Positions 37,258 through 46,585 of a DNA stretch of 64,000 nucleotides are shown here, one piece after another; the stretch's first letter is position 1; every line of letters starts with the position of its first letter. The DNA is from Alistipes sp. (GTDB lineage Bacteria > Bacteroidota > Bacteroidia > Bacteroidales > Rikenellaceae). A program made the position numbers and the translations under genes. The stretch is from positions 1-64,000 of the forward strand of contig JAGBCY010000020.1 in the NCBI GenBank assembly GCA_017937765.1. The letters are read 5' to 3'. Below the pieces are notes generated by a model. That model did no database searches. It was not told where the DNA came from and worked only from the letters and a program-made list of their open reading frames with translations.

Positions 37258-37370
37258 GGGTGGGCCGAGGCGAGGTACGGCGACCAAGAACGAGTAGCCT
37301 CATCGTATAGAGGCCGAAGATGATGTAATGATGATGAAACAGATGTAGAATAATTGACCTTGAGATAGTT

Positions 37371-38738
37371 ATGAATAGCAACAATAAGATAACCGACGAG
37401 TTGGCAATAGCAATCGCCGGCGACGACCTCTCGACAATGCAGTTCGATAGCGAGTCGATAATTATGGTCATCGGCGTAGGTGGCGCGGGCGGTAATGCCG
37501 TAAACCATATGCAGACGATGAACATCACGGGCGTGAACTTCGTGGTATGTAACACCGATAAGCAGGCCCTGAACAACTGCAACGTTCCTAACAAGATACA
37601 GATAGGCCCGGGTCTGGGTGCCGGTAACGACCCCGCCGTAGGTCGCAAGTATGCCATCGAGAGCGAGGAGCAGCTCAGGACACTGCTCGAGACCTCGAAC
37701 GTGAAGATGCTCTTCATCGCAGCAGGTATGGGTGGTGGTACCGGTACTGGTGCCTCGCCCGTGATTGCCAAGCTCGCACACGAGCTCGGCATCCTCACCG
37801 TGGCGGTGGTGACGATGCCCTTCCGTATGGAGGGTCCCGGTCGCTACGACAGTGCGGTGGGTGGTATCAACGAGTTGAACAAGTGGGTCGACTCGCTGCT
37901 TATCATCGACAACGAGCGCATACGCCAGCTCTACGGCAAGCTCCCGATCAAGGAGGCGTTCGGTAAGGCCGACGACGTGCTCGGTATGGCGACGAAGGGT
38001 ATCGCCGAGCTTATCACCGTGAAGTCGGCACTCGTGCGCGTCGACTTCGCCGATGTGGAGCGCGTGATGCGCGGTAGTGGCCGTGCCCATATGTCGGTGA
38101 TGAAGGGCGTGGGCGAGAACCGCTCGCTCGACGCTGCCGAGGGTGCACTCTCATCGTCGCTCCTCGACGACAACCACATCTCGGGAGCTAAGGAGATACT
38201 GCTCAGCTTTGCCGTGTCGGACATCGACCTGCTCACGCAGGACGACGTGACGCTCGCGATGGAGTACATCCAGAAGCACGCCAGCTACACCGACGAGGAT
38301 GGCAACATCCACCTCGCCGACATCATCTGGGGTGCCAGCGAGAAGCCCACGTTGGCCGACGATGAGCTCGAGTTGGTGGTCGTAGCAACGCGCTTTGCCG
38401 ATGGTAACAGCCTAAATATCAAGCTCGAGTACGTAAACCCCGATGAGGACACACCCTTCGAGGAGCCTGCGAAGGAGGAGCCCGCGAAGATTCAGCCCAA
38501 GAAGCCAGAGGTTATAGCCAAGCCCCGCGAGGCGGTGACCATCACGCCGCAGCAAGACCGCTACAAGCATATCGCATCACAGAAGCGCAACCCTGCCTAC
38601 GTGCGTCGCAACACGATGTTCGAGGCCGACAACGACACCTCGCGTCCGCGCACGATATACCAGAATATTGCACGCAACACGCGCATCGAGGAGGAGGAGC
38701 CCACGACGACAAACACACCCAACGGCTCGCTGTTCTAA
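37371..38738 (+). CDS. ftsZ: cell-division protein FtsZ
   Basis: Tubulin-like GTPase forming the division ring. 455 residues. IGVGGAGGNAVNHM (34-47), tubulin signature GGGTGTG (121-127), and FRMEGPGRYDSAV. The C-terminal linker runs from about 358. The conserved partner-binding peptide appears to be NPAYVRRNTMFE (407-418, compare IPAFLRR) but is followed by about 37 more residues ending NGSLF, so it is not at the very end. Last gene of the cluster, separated from ftsA by 328 bp of repeats. Confidence 0.97.
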   Translation: MNSNNKITDELAIAIAGDDLSTMQFDSESIIMVIGVGGAGGNAVNHMQTMNITGVNFVVCNTDKQALNNCNVPNKIQIGPGLGAGNDPAVGRKYAIESEEQLRTLLETSNVKMLFIAAGMGGGTGTGASPVIAKLAHELGILTVAVVTMPFRMEGPGRYDSAVGGINELNKWVDSLLIIDNERIRQLYGKLPIKEAFGKADDVLGMATKGIAELITVKSALVRVDFADVERVMRGSGRAHMSVMKGVGENRSLDAAEGALSSSLLDDNHISGAKEILLSFAVSDIDLLTQDDVTLAMEYIQKHASYTDEDGNIHLADIIWGASEKPTLADDELELVVVATRFADGNSLNIKLEYVNPDEDTPFEEPAKEEPAKIQPKKPEVIAKPREAVTITPQQDRYKHIASQKRNPAYVRRNTMFEADNDTSRPRTIYQNIARNTRIEEEEPTTTNTPNGSLF

Positions 38739-38775
38739 CCCTCGGCACGCCGCATAACCCCTATAACGAACGTAG

Positions 38776-40059
38776 ATGGATGCAATAACGATAAAGGAGA
38801 GTATCGACCTCGGGGCCGTCATCGGCCTCAGCCTTCTCTCGGTGGTGCTTCTGATGCTCTCGGCGATGGCCTCGGGCTCGGAGGTAGCCTTCTTCTCGCT
38901 TACGCGCAGCGACATCGAGGAGCTCGAGTCGCGCAACGACAGCGCGGCACGACGTGTGCTGGAGTTGCTGGCAAACAGCGACCGCCTGTTGGCCACAATC
39001 CTTGTGACCAACAATATGATCAACATCTGCTTGGTAATCATCGCCACGCAGCTTGTGGACGCACTGCTCGAATTCTCGGGCATCTGGGAGTTTATCTTCA
39101 ACACGGTGATTATCACCTTCTTGCTGCTGCTCTTTGGCGAGATTATGCCCAAGGTCTTTTCGCAGACACGCCCCGTGAAGATGGCGCGCCTGCTATCCGC
39201 ACCGCTTAAGTTCCTGCGTTGGTTGGTCTACCCGTTGGCCTTCATCCTCATACGCACCTCGAGCCGCGTTAGCCGCTTTGCGGTAAAGAATGCCGAGATA
39301 TCTATCGAGGAGCTTGCCGACGCTGTCGACCTCGCGGAGACCGGCTCGGAGGAGGAGCAGAAGATGCTCGCGGGCATCGTCTCGTTTGGTCAGACCGAGG
39401 TGGTGGATATTATGCACTCGAGGGTCGACATCACGGGTATAGAGTATAGCGCGGGATACGACGAGGTGCGTCGTGTGATTGTCGACACGGGCTACTCGCG
39501 AATACCCGTCTATGGCGACGACCTCGACGACGTGCGTGGCGTGCTATATGTCAAGGACCTGCTCCCCTACATCGGCCAGAGCGATCAGTTCGAGTGGCAG
39601 AAGCTCTTGCGCAAGCCCTACTTCGTGCCCGAGCATATGATGATCGACGACCTGCTGAAGAAGTTCCAGAAGCAGAAGACCCACATCGCCATCGTCGTCG
39701 ACGAGTATGGAGCCACGCAGGGTCTCGTGTCGTTGGAGGATATCCTCGAGGAGGTCGTTGGCGAGATCACCGACGAGAGCGACGAGGAGGAGGACAAGCT
39801 CTACGAGAAGATTGGCGAGCGCACCTACATCTTCGATGCAAAGATACACATCGGCGAGTTCATCCGCGCCATAGGCTACGATGAGGATGCCTTCAGCGAC
39901 GTGGAGGGCCACGCCGAGACATTGGCAGGATTGATGATGGAGCTTAAGCGCGACCTGCCGCGTCGCGGTGACGAGCTATCGTCGCACGGCGTCAAGTTCT
40001 TCATCGCCACGATGGATGGCCGCCGCGTAGATAAGATTAAGGTCGAGATTGATGGTTAA
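38776..40059 (+). CDS. gldE: GldE-like CNNM/CorC membrane protein
   Basis: 427 residues. A DUF21/CNNM transmembrane domain (about 15-160, four helices) is followed by a CBS pair (about 205-330: GYSRIPVYGDDLDDVRGVLY, VVDEYGATQGLVSLEDILEE) and a CorC/HlyC C-terminal domain. The order and length match GldE, first named in gliding Flavobacterium, but the protein is also widespread in non-gliding Bacteroidetes, where a metal-ion transport role is likely. No other gld genes are here. It overlaps the PPTase gene by 8 bp. Confidence 0.85.
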   Translation: MDAITIKESIDLGAVIGLSLLSVVLLMLSAMASGSEVAFFSLTRSDIEELESRNDSAARRVLELLANSDRLLATILVTNNMINICLVIIATQLVDALLEFSGIWEFIFNTVIITFLLLLFGEIMPKVFSQTRPVKMARLLSAPLKFLRWLVYPLAFILIRTSSRVSRFAVKNAEISIEELADAVDLAETGSEEEQKMLAGIVSFGQTEVVDIMHSRVDITGIEYSAGYDEVRRVIVDTGYSRIPVYGDDLDDVRGVLYVKDLLPYIGQSDQFEWQKLLRKPYFVPEHMMIDDLLKKFQKQKTHIAIVVDEYGATQGLVSLEDILEEVVGEITDESDEEEDKLYEKIGERTYIFDAKIHIGEFIRAIGYDEDAFSDVEGHAETLAGLMMELKRDLPRRGDELSSHGVKFFIATMDGRRVDKIKVEIDG

Positions 40060-40633
40060 GGTCATTGTCGAGCCCATACCCCCGGTCTATGCCTGCTGCG
40101 ATGCGCTAATCACCGCCGCCGATGTGGCATCGGCCTCGCGCTTCCAAAACGAGCGGCGTCGTGCGGAGCACCTCGCCTGGCGACGTGTCGTGAGGCGTGA
40201 GTTGGGACGCGGTGTGGTCATCGACTATAACGACGTGGGAGCCCCCACGGTCAATACCCCCAATACCCATATCAGCGTTGCGCACGGTGGCGGCTACGTT
40301 GCCGTTGCCATCGCGGCGGAGTGTGTGGGCATAGATATAGAGTCGGTGGAGCGCGACTTCGAGCGCACCAAAGAGCGATATATGAGCCCCGAGGAGATGG
40401 CACTCGCTTCAGACAAGGCGTGGGCCGCAAAGGTGTGGACGGCAAAGGAGGCAATGTATAAGCTCTACGGCTGCCGAGGCATCGACTTGCGTAACGACCT
40501 AAGGATTAACGATGTAGACCCCACAGGCCTACACCTCAAGGGAAAACTTGTCAATCGGTGCAACGCATTAGTCGATATATCGACGACGCGGGATAATATG
40601 ATTGTTGCCGTTGCACGATTTGAACATATTTAG
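40052..40633 (+). CDS. 4'-phosphopantetheinyl transferase superfamily protein
   Basis: 193 residues. Transfers phosphopantetheine from CoA to a carrier protein. Mg-binding VGIDIESVERDFERTKERYM and the WTAKEAMYKLYG block (family W-(S/T)-x-K-E-A-x-x-K) are intact, as in Sfp-type enzymes. The start at 40052 lies inside the end of gldE (ATGGTTAA overlap), indicating translational coupling. Which carrier protein it serves is not visible, since no fatty-acid or polyketide genes are near. Confidence 0.85.
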   Translation: MVKVIVEPIPPVYACCDALITAADVASASRFQNERRRAEHLAWRRVVRRELGRGVVIDYNDVGAPTVNTPNTHISVAHGGGYVAVAIAAECVGIDIESVERDFERTKERYMSPEEMALASDKAWAAKVWTAKEAMYKLYGCRGIDLRNDLRINDVDPTGLHLKGKLVNRCNALVDISTTRDNMIVAVARFEHI

Positions 40634-40641
40634 TACATTTG
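40611..40641 (+). promoter_or_regulatory. MATE gene promoter
   Basis: TTG (40611-40613), 20 bp, TACATTTG followed by C (40634-40641), overlapping the stop region of the PPTase gene. It places the MATE start at ATG 40660, not at the upstream TTG. Confidence 0.65.
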
Positions 40642-40659
40642 CAGCGCAAAGAACAGACG

Positions 40660-42111
40660 ATGGCACAGGCACAGAATAACACCATATCGCTTGGCACCGA
40701 CTCGCTCGGCAAGCTCCTCGCACGGTACTCCATACCGGCGATTATCGCTATGGCCTCGTCGTCGCTGTACCACATCATCGACAGCATATTCATCGGCCAC
40801 GGCGTGGGTGGTGCCGCCATCTCGGGTATGGCCATCACGCTGCCGATTATGAACATAGCCTCGGCATTCGGTGCTATGGTGGGCGTGGGTGCTGCCGCAC
40901 GCATCTCGATACGTCTGGGCGAGGGGAACAAGCGCGCGGCAGAGGATATCCTCGGCAATGCCGTGCTGCTAAACATAACTCTCGGTGTAGGCATAATGCT
41001 GGTCTTTCTGCTCTTCCTCGACCCGATACTCCTCTTCTTCTCGGGTGGCGAGGCAGGAGCCGAGACGTTAGACTACGCGCGTAGGTTTATGCGCATCATT
41101 ATGTTTGGTAACATCATCACGCACCTATATCTCGGCCTCAACGAGCAGCTCCGCGCCTCGGGATATCCGCGCAAGGCGATGTACATAATGCTCCTCTCGA
41201 TGGCACTATGTACCATCCTCAACCCGCTCTTTATCTTCGGCTTCGGCTGGGGCATCGAGGGCTCGGCAGGGGCGACGGTCATAGCCCAGAGCATAGCCCT
41301 TAGCGTGCAGATCAAGCACTACACGTCGAAGAGTAGCTTCCTGAGGTTCAAGCGTCGCAGCCTGCGATTCAAGAGCTCGATCATCAAGAACATCATATCC
41401 ATCGGTATGGCACCGTTCCTACTGAACGTCTGTGCCTCGCTCGTGACGCGCTTTATGAACACCGCGCTACTGCGCTACGGCGGCACGGGCGAGTACGACA
41501 TAGTCTCGGCCGCGACGTTCGATGGCAATGTGGGCGACATATATGTCGGGGCGTACGGCATTATGAACCGCGTGATACTCCTCTTCATTATGGTTGCTCA
41601 GGGCTTCAATCAGGGTATGCAGCCCATCGTGGGATACAACTACGGCGCAAAGCAGTACGGCCGCGTGATCACCGTGCTCAAATACACAATCATCGCCGCC
41701 TCGTGCGTGACGACCTTCGCATTCCTCATCGGTTTCTTCTTCCCTGCGGAGGTGGCTGCCGCCTTTGTCGACACAAGTAACGGTGCGGCCGATCGGGCTA
41801 TGGTCGACGTCGTGGCTCAGGGCTTGGGCGTGGCGATGACCGTATTCCCGCTCGTGGGCTTCCAGATTGTGGCGGGTAGCTTCTTCCAATATATCGGCCG
41901 CGCGCCGCTGGCGATGTTCCTCTCGACGACACGACAGCTACTGTTCCTGCTGCCGCTCCTGCTCACGCTCACACCCCAATACGGAGCTATGGGCGCGTGG
42001 GTGTCGATGCCTATCGCCGACTCTTTGGCCGTCCTTGTAGCGGGCACGCTGCTCTTCTTCCAGGTGCGTAAGCTCCGACGTATGGAGCACGACCTCCACT
42101 TCAGCCGCTAA
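40660..42111 (+). CDS. MATE-family multidrug exporter
   Basis: 483 residues with about twelve membrane helices in two homologous halves. SIPAIIAMASSSLYHIIDSIFIG-type start (SIPAIIAMASSSLYHI at about 24), AARISIRLGEGNKRAAEDIL and the second-half QGFNQGMQPIVGYNYGAKQY are typical MATE blocks. It probably exports cationic compounds using a Na+ or H+ gradient. The substrate is unknown. A terminator follows at 42293. Confidence 0.9.
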   Translation: MAQAQNNTISLGTDSLGKLLARYSIPAIIAMASSSLYHIIDSIFIGHGVGGAAISGMAITLPIMNIASAFGAMVGVGAAARISIRLGEGNKRAAEDILGNAVLLNITLGVGIMLVFLLFLDPILLFFSGGEAGAETLDYARRFMRIIMFGNIITHLYLGLNEQLRASGYPRKAMYIMLLSMALCTILNPLFIFGFGWGIEGSAGATVIAQSIALSVQIKHYTSKSSFLRFKRRSLRFKSSIIKNIISIGMAPFLLNVCASLVTRFMNTALLRYGGTGEYDIVSAATFDGNVGDIYVGAYGIMNRVILLFIMVAQGFNQGMQPIVGYNYGAKQYGRVITVLKYTIIAASCVTTFAFLIGFFFPAEVAAAFVDTSNGAADRAMVDVVAQGLGVAMTVFPLVGFQIVAGSFFQYIGRAPLAMFLSTTRQLLFLLPLLLTLTPQYGAMGAWVSMPIADSLAVLVAGTLLFFQVRKLRRMEHDLHFSR

Positions 42112-42292
42112 GGGTTAGACCCGAGGCGAGGGGGGGGGCGATGGATGCTGGCACGTGAACTGCTGCCGGGTAGGTATGGAGTGCTGAGTAAAATGGAGCG
42201 ATATGGAGTGGCGGAGTAAAACACAGCCAATATATTAATATAGGTATCGCCTACGCAACACTCAACGAAAAGAATATATTATCACTATAATG

Positions 42293-42319
42293 GAGCTCTC
42301 CTCGGGAGGGCTCTTTTTT
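42293..42319 (+). terminator. intrinsic terminator before EF-G2
   Basis: GAGCTCTCC and GGAGGGCTC (one G-T pair) with a 3-nt loop, then TTTTTTG. It probably ends the MATE transcript or an unseen short RNA. Confidence 0.75.
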
Positions 42320-42426
42320 GTTTGATAGGCGCACTATATCGACGCTCAAAAAGATAGTTTCGGGATGGCACCGCCCGACGAAAATGGCAAAAAATGGTTG
42401 AATAATGCAGATTCTTGATTTAATAT

Positions 42427-42457
42427 TTTGTAGTTTAAAAAAAAGTCTTTAACTTTA
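42427..42457 (+). promoter_or_regulatory. EF-G2 promoter
   Basis: TTTG (42427-42430), 19 bp, TAACTTTA (42450-42457), last base off consensus. Confidence 0.5.
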
Positions 42458-42554
42458 TAATCCGCAAAGGCCATTAAGCCCCGAGGGTCACCTTTAAAGT
42501 GCGCTACGGAAGGGGGTGGCGGAGGCAGAAAAAAACCTAAAAAACTAATATATT

Positions 42555-44708
42555 ATGAAAAACTATTCAGCAAAAGAGATTAAGAACATCGTTCTTATTG
42601 GTGCTCCCGGCACTGGAAAAACTACCCTTGCAGAGGCAATGGCTTTCGAGGGTAAGGTTATTGACCGCAGGGGTAGTATCGAGAATAACAACACGATTTC
42701 GGATAACACCGATATCGAGCACGAATATAAGCGTTCTATCTACGCTACAACCCTCTTTACAGAGTTTATGGATCGTAAGCTCAACATCATCGACTGCCCC
42801 GGTTCGGACGACTTCTGTGGTTCGCTCTTCTCGGCATTCAAGGTAGGTGACGTGGGCGTTATGGTTCTCAACGCACAGAACGGCTGGGAGGTAGGCTCTG
42901 AGCTTCAGTCGCGCTACGCTCGCATCCTTAACAAGCCCCTTATCGGTGTTGTTAACCAGCTCGATGGCGACAAGGCTAACTTCGATGCTACGCTCGAGGG
43001 TATCCGCGCTAACTCGTCGGTTAAGCCCGTTGTCGTTCAGTATCCCGTAAATCAGGGCACTGGCTTCGACTCGTTCATCGACGTGTTGATGATGAAGATG
43101 TATAAGTTCGTCGACGAGAATGGTAAGCGCGAGGAGCACCCCATTCCCGAGAGCGAGATGGAGCGCGCTAACGAGCTCAACCAGGAGCTTGCGGAGGCTG
43201 CTGCCGTTTACGACGACGCTCTTATGGAGCTCTACTTCGAGAAGGGCTCACTCACGCAGGATGACATCCGCGCAGGTTTGAAGCTCGGCGTTTCGAAGCG
43301 CGACATTATGCCCATCTTCTGTGCATCGGGTAAGCGCGACATCGGTACTAAGCGTCTTATGGAGTTCATCATCAACGTTGCCCCCGGCCCGTTGAAGGCT
43401 CCCGCATTCCTCTCAACCGAGGGTGAGGAGATCCTTGCTAACGCCGAGGAACCCGCAGTAGCATTCGTATTCAAGAGCCAGATCGAGCAGCATATCGGTG
43501 AGATCACCTACTTCCGCGTAGTTCGTGGTAAGGTGACCGAGGGTATGGAGCTCGTGAACTCACGTACGGGTAATAAGGAGAAGCTCTCGCAGTTGTTCGC
43601 CGTTGCCGGTAAGAACCGCGTTAAGGTTACGGAGCTCTCAGCAGGTGATATCGGTTGCACCGTGAAGCTCAAGGGTACACGCACGAACGACACCCTCGCA
43701 GCTCCCGCAGCACCTATCGCTGTTGAGCCTATCGTATTCCCCGAGCCTCGCTACCGCGCAGCCGTGAAGGCTAAGGAGCAGAGCGACGAAGAGAAGCTCG
43801 GCAAGTTGCTGAACGACGCAAAGTATGAGGATCCCACAATCCTTGTTGAGTACTCTAAGGAGCTCAAGCAGACCATCATTCAGGGTCAGGGTGAGCACCA
43901 CCTCAACATCCTCAAGCAGCGTCTCTCTACCGAGAACAAGATGGAGATCGAGTACTTCGCTCCCAAGATTCCATATCGTGAGACTATCACTAAGGTAGCT
44001 CAGGCCGACTATCGTCACAAGAAGCAGTCGGGTGGTTCAGGTCAGTTTGGTGAGGTTCATATGGTCATCGAGCCCTACTACGACGGTATGCCCGAGCCTA
44101 CGAAGTATAAGGTTAACGGTCAGGAGATTGCCGTGAGCGTTAAGGGCAAGGAGGAGTACGACCTTCCATGGGGTGGTAAGCTTCAGTACTACAACTCTAT
44201 CGTTGGTGGTGCTATCGATGCCCGCTTCATGCCCGCAATCTTGAAGGGTATCATGGAGAAGATGGACGAGGGTCCGTTGACAGGCTCTTACGCCCGCGAC
44301 ATCCGCGTTACCATCTACTACGGTAAGATGCACCCGGTAGATTCAAACGAGCTCTCGTTTAAGCTCGCCGGCCGTAACGCATTCAAGGAGGCCTTCCGCA
44401 ACGCAGGTCCTAAGATTATGGAGCCTATCTACAACGTCGAGGTTCTCACGCCGAGCGAGTATATGGGTGCCGTTATGAGCGACCTTCAGAACCGCCGTGC
44501 TATGATTATGGGTATGGAGTCAGATAAGGGCTTCGACCGCCTCAACGCACGCGTGCCTCTGGCAGAGTTGTACCGCTACTCTACATCGTTGTCATCGTTG
44601 ACCTCGGGTGCTGCGACCTACACTATGCAGTTCGCATCATACGAGCAGGTGCCTGCCGATGTTCAGGAGAAGCTTCTGAAGGAGTACACCGACACCGACG
44701 AGGATTAG
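42555..44708 (+). CDS. fusA2: EF-G2: elongation factor G paralog lacking GTPase residues
   Basis: 717 residues in the full five-domain EF-G order. The G1 loop is GAPGTGKT (16-23) instead of GHVDAGKT, the G3 motif is DCPGSDDF (80-87) with Ser84 where EF-G has the catalytic His, G4 is NQLD (134-137) instead of NKxD, and the switch-I RGITI motif is missing. Domain IV (KQSGGSGQFGEVHMVIEP) is well kept. This matches the Bacteroides EF-G2 (BT2167), reported to support translocation without GTP hydrolysis and to matter in gut colonisation. It has its own promoter, and the 120-bp element starts right after its stop. Confidence 0.9.
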   Translation: MKNYSAKEIKNIVLIGAPGTGKTTLAEAMAFEGKVIDRRGSIENNNTISDNTDIEHEYKRSIYATTLFTEFMDRKLNIIDCPGSDDFCGSLFSAFKVGDVGVMVLNAQNGWEVGSELQSRYARILNKPLIGVVNQLDGDKANFDATLEGIRANSSVKPVVVQYPVNQGTGFDSFIDVLMMKMYKFVDENGKREEHPIPESEMERANELNQELAEAAAVYDDALMELYFEKGSLTQDDIRAGLKLGVSKRDIMPIFCASGKRDIGTKRLMEFIINVAPGPLKAPAFLSTEGEEILANAEEPAVAFVFKSQIEQHIGEITYFRVVRGKVTEGMELVNSRTGNKEKLSQLFAVAGKNRVKVTELSAGDIGCTVKLKGTRTNDTLAAPAAPIAVEPIVFPEPRYRAAVKAKEQSDEEKLGKLLNDAKYEDPTILVEYSKELKQTIIQGQGEHHLNILKQRLSTENKMEIEYFAPKIPYRETITKVAQADYRHKKQSGGSGQFGEVHMVIEPYYDGMPEPTKYKVNGQEIAVSVKGKEEYDLPWGGKLQYYNSIVGGAIDARFMPAILKGIMEKMDEGPLTGSYARDIRVTIYYGKMHPVDSNELSFKLAGRNAFKEAFRNAGPKIMEPIYNVEVLTPSEYMGAVMSDLQNRRAMIMGMESDKGFDRLNARVPLAELYRYSTSLSSLTSGAATYTMQFASYEQVPADVQEKLLKEYTDTDED

Positions 44709-44831
44709 TTTCTTGTGATAAGGGGTCATCTGCGACCTCTCAATCAAAAGCCCGAATGGGAAATACGCTAAGTATGTCCCATCCGGGCTTTCTCTTTATC
44801 GAGGCCACAGTTAACCCCTTCTGACAAGAAA
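44709..44831. repeat. 120-bp palindromic element, copy C
   Basis: Starts TTTCTTGTGATAAGGGG directly after the fusA2 TAG and ends CCCCTTCTGACAAGAAA (44815-44831), 17-bp inverted ends with two mismatches. A 45-nt hairpin at 44747-44791 (outer arm AAAGCCCGAATGGGA, loop GCTAA) is followed by a T/C-rich run and can act as terminator. The hairpin and its right flank (54 bp) are identical, inverted, to 56948-57001. Confidence 0.8.
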
Positions 44832-44963
44832 CTGGTACAACCCATCGGTGGCATTTTTGCCGATAGCACTCGCGTGGCGTATGCGCCACGCTAAGTCCCC
44901 CTTATCAAAGGGGGATTTAGGGGGATTGTAAATATAATCCCCTATTATTACCTCAGTCAATAT
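44832..44963. repeat. further palindromes before glnA
   Basis: GCGTGGCG-TATG-CGCCACGC (44872-44891) and a CCCCCTTATCAAAGGGGG stretch (44897-44914) followed by a direct GGGGGATT repeat. The latter resembles short palindromic repeats seen in many unrelated genomes. No gene lies between 44709 and 45026. Confidence 0.6.
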
Positions 44964-44995
44964 TTTGCACGTTTCAACTATTTTTCGTAACTTTG
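44964..44995 (+). promoter_or_regulatory. glutamine synthetase promoter
   Basis: TTTG (44964-44967), 20 bp, TAACTTTG followed by C (44988-44995). It rules out the open-frame TTG at 44997 and supports ATG 45027. Confidence 0.7.
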
Positions 44996-45026
44996 CTTGA
45001 AATCTCACATTAAAAACTCTATAAGT

Positions 45027-46529
45027 ATGAATCGAGAGTTAGCACTGAATCCCAACAAGATTGTCTCTTTCTTGGGAAAGCCGGCCCGAGAGTTCACAAA
45101 GGCCGACATCGTGGAGTATATCACGAAGAACGAAATCCGTATGGTAAACTTTATGTACCCCGCGGGCGATGGTCGACTCAAGACCCTAAACTTCGTAATC
45201 AACAACGCCGAATACTTAGATACGATACTCACCTGCGGTGAGCGCGTCGATGGCTCGAGCCTCTTCCCGTTTATCGAGGCGGGCAGTAGCGACCTATACG
45301 TCGTGCCACGCTTCAGCACCGCATTCCACGACCCCTTTGCCGAGATTCCCACGCTCACGATGCTCTGCTCCTTCTTCAACAAGGATGGCGAGCCGTTGGC
45401 CTCAGCTCCGCGCTACACCCTCCTCAAGGCCCTCAACGCCTTCCGCGAGGTGACGGGTATGGACTTCGAGGCTATGGGCGAGTTGGAGTACTACGTCATC
45501 GCTCCCGACGAGGGCCTCTTCCCCGCAACCGACCAGAAGGGCTACCACGAGTCGGCACCCTATGCCAAGTTCAACGAGTTCCGCACCGAGTGTATGGCCT
45601 ACATCGCTCAGGCGGGCGGACAGATAAAGTATGGCCACTCGGAGGTGGGTAACTTCACAATCGACGGCCGCGTGTACGAGCAGAACGAGATAGAGTTCCT
45701 CCCCGTGGCTGCGGCCGATGCTGCCGACCAGCTCGTCATCGCCAAGTGGATAATCCGCAACCTCGCCTATCGCTACGGCTTCGACATCACCTTCGCACCG
45801 AAGATTACGGCAGGCAAGGCGGGCTCGGGCCTCCATATACATATGCGCATCGTCAAGGATGGCAAGAATATGATGCTCGACGGTGGTGTACTCTCGTCGA
45901 CGGCACGCCGCGCTATAGCCGGTATGATGGAGCTCGCACCCTCGATCACGGCATTCGGGAACACCAACCCCACGTCCTACTTCCGTCTCGTTCCGCATCA
46001 GGAGGCACCAACGAACGTATGCTGGGGCGACCGCAACCGCTCGGTGCTCGTGCGTGTGCCCTTAGGCTGGACCGCCAAGAGCGATATGTGCCAGATTGCC
46101 AACCCGTTGGAGAAGGCTCACAACTACGACACATCGCAGAAGCAGACCGTCGAGATGCGCTCACCCGATGGCTCGGCCGATGTATATGAGCTTATCGCTG
46201 GCCTCGTTGTTGCGTGCCGCTACGGCTTCGAGCTCGACAACGCCCTTGAGATTGCCGAGCGTACCTACGTCAACGTCAACATCCACAAAAAGGAGAATGC
46301 TGACAAGCTCAAGGTGTTAGCTCAGCTGCCCGACAGCTGTGCCGCCTCGGCCGACTGCTTGGAGCGTCAGCGCGCCATCTTCGAGTCACGCGGCGTATTC
46401 AGCCCCGCGATGATCGACGGCATCCTCAAGTCGTTGCGCGCCTACGACGACCGCACGCTGCGCGAGGATATAGGCAACGACCGCGCCCAAATGCTGGCAC
46501 TCGTCGAAAAATACTTCCACTGCGGATAA
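45027..46529 (+). CDS. glnA: glutamine synthetase family protein
   Basis: 500 residues. Makes glutamine from glutamate, ammonia and ATP. The N-terminal beta-grasp domain is about 15-100. Catalytic-domain blocks are GELEYYVIAPDEG, GSGLHIHM (substrate/metal His), NPTSYFRLVPHQEAPTNVCW, NRSVLVRVPLGW and VEMRSPDGSADVY. The length is that of the dodecameric class I enzymes, not the 700-residue GSIII also common in this phylum. Some active-site blocks differ from E. coli GlnA, so a related gamma-glutamyl ligase is a lesser possibility. No ammonium transporter or GlnB is adjacent. Confidence 0.85.
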   Translation: MNRELALNPNKIVSFLGKPAREFTKADIVEYITKNEIRMVNFMYPAGDGRLKTLNFVINNAEYLDTILTCGERVDGSSLFPFIEAGSSDLYVVPRFSTAFHDPFAEIPTLTMLCSFFNKDGEPLASAPRYTLLKALNAFREVTGMDFEAMGELEYYVIAPDEGLFPATDQKGYHESAPYAKFNEFRTECMAYIAQAGGQIKYGHSEVGNFTIDGRVYEQNEIEFLPVAAADAADQLVIAKWIIRNLAYRYGFDITFAPKITAGKAGSGLHIHMRIVKDGKNMMLDGGVLSSTARRAIAGMMELAPSITAFGNTNPTSYFRLVPHQEAPTNVCWGDRNRSVLVRVPLGWTAKSDMCQIANPLEKAHNYDTSQKQTVEMRSPDGSADVYELIAGLVVACRYGFELDNALEIAERTYVNVNIHKKENADKLKVLAQLPDSCAASADCLERQRAIFESRGVFSPAMIDGILKSLRAYDDRTLREDIGNDRAQMLALVEKYFHCG

Positions 46530-46537
46530 CAACCATC

Positions 46538-46575
46538 GTATAACGAGGCCGACCCCACGCGACGCCTCGTTATAC
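46538..46575 (+). terminator. glnA terminator
   Basis: GTATAACGAGGC and GCCTCGTTATAC, a perfect 12-bp stem with a 14-nt loop, 10 bp before dprA. The T-run is poor. Confidence 0.65.
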
Positions 46576-46585
46576 TTATTACTAT

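Larger units (their letters stand above)
42112..42554. other. 443-bp gap before EF-G2: repeats, terminator, promoter, leader
   Basis: A run of nine G (42130-42138), a 27-bp direct repeat containing TATGGAGTG and GAGTAAAA (42175-42228), the terminator at 42293, a promoter at 42427, and a leader of about 95 nt that is purine-rich before the ATG. No gene was found. Confidence 0.6.

Noticed and set aside
44897..44925. CCCCCTTATC palindrome as part of the new element family
   Set aside because: It resembles the element ends, but the pattern is a common short repeat in many unrelated genomes and lacks TTTCTTG.
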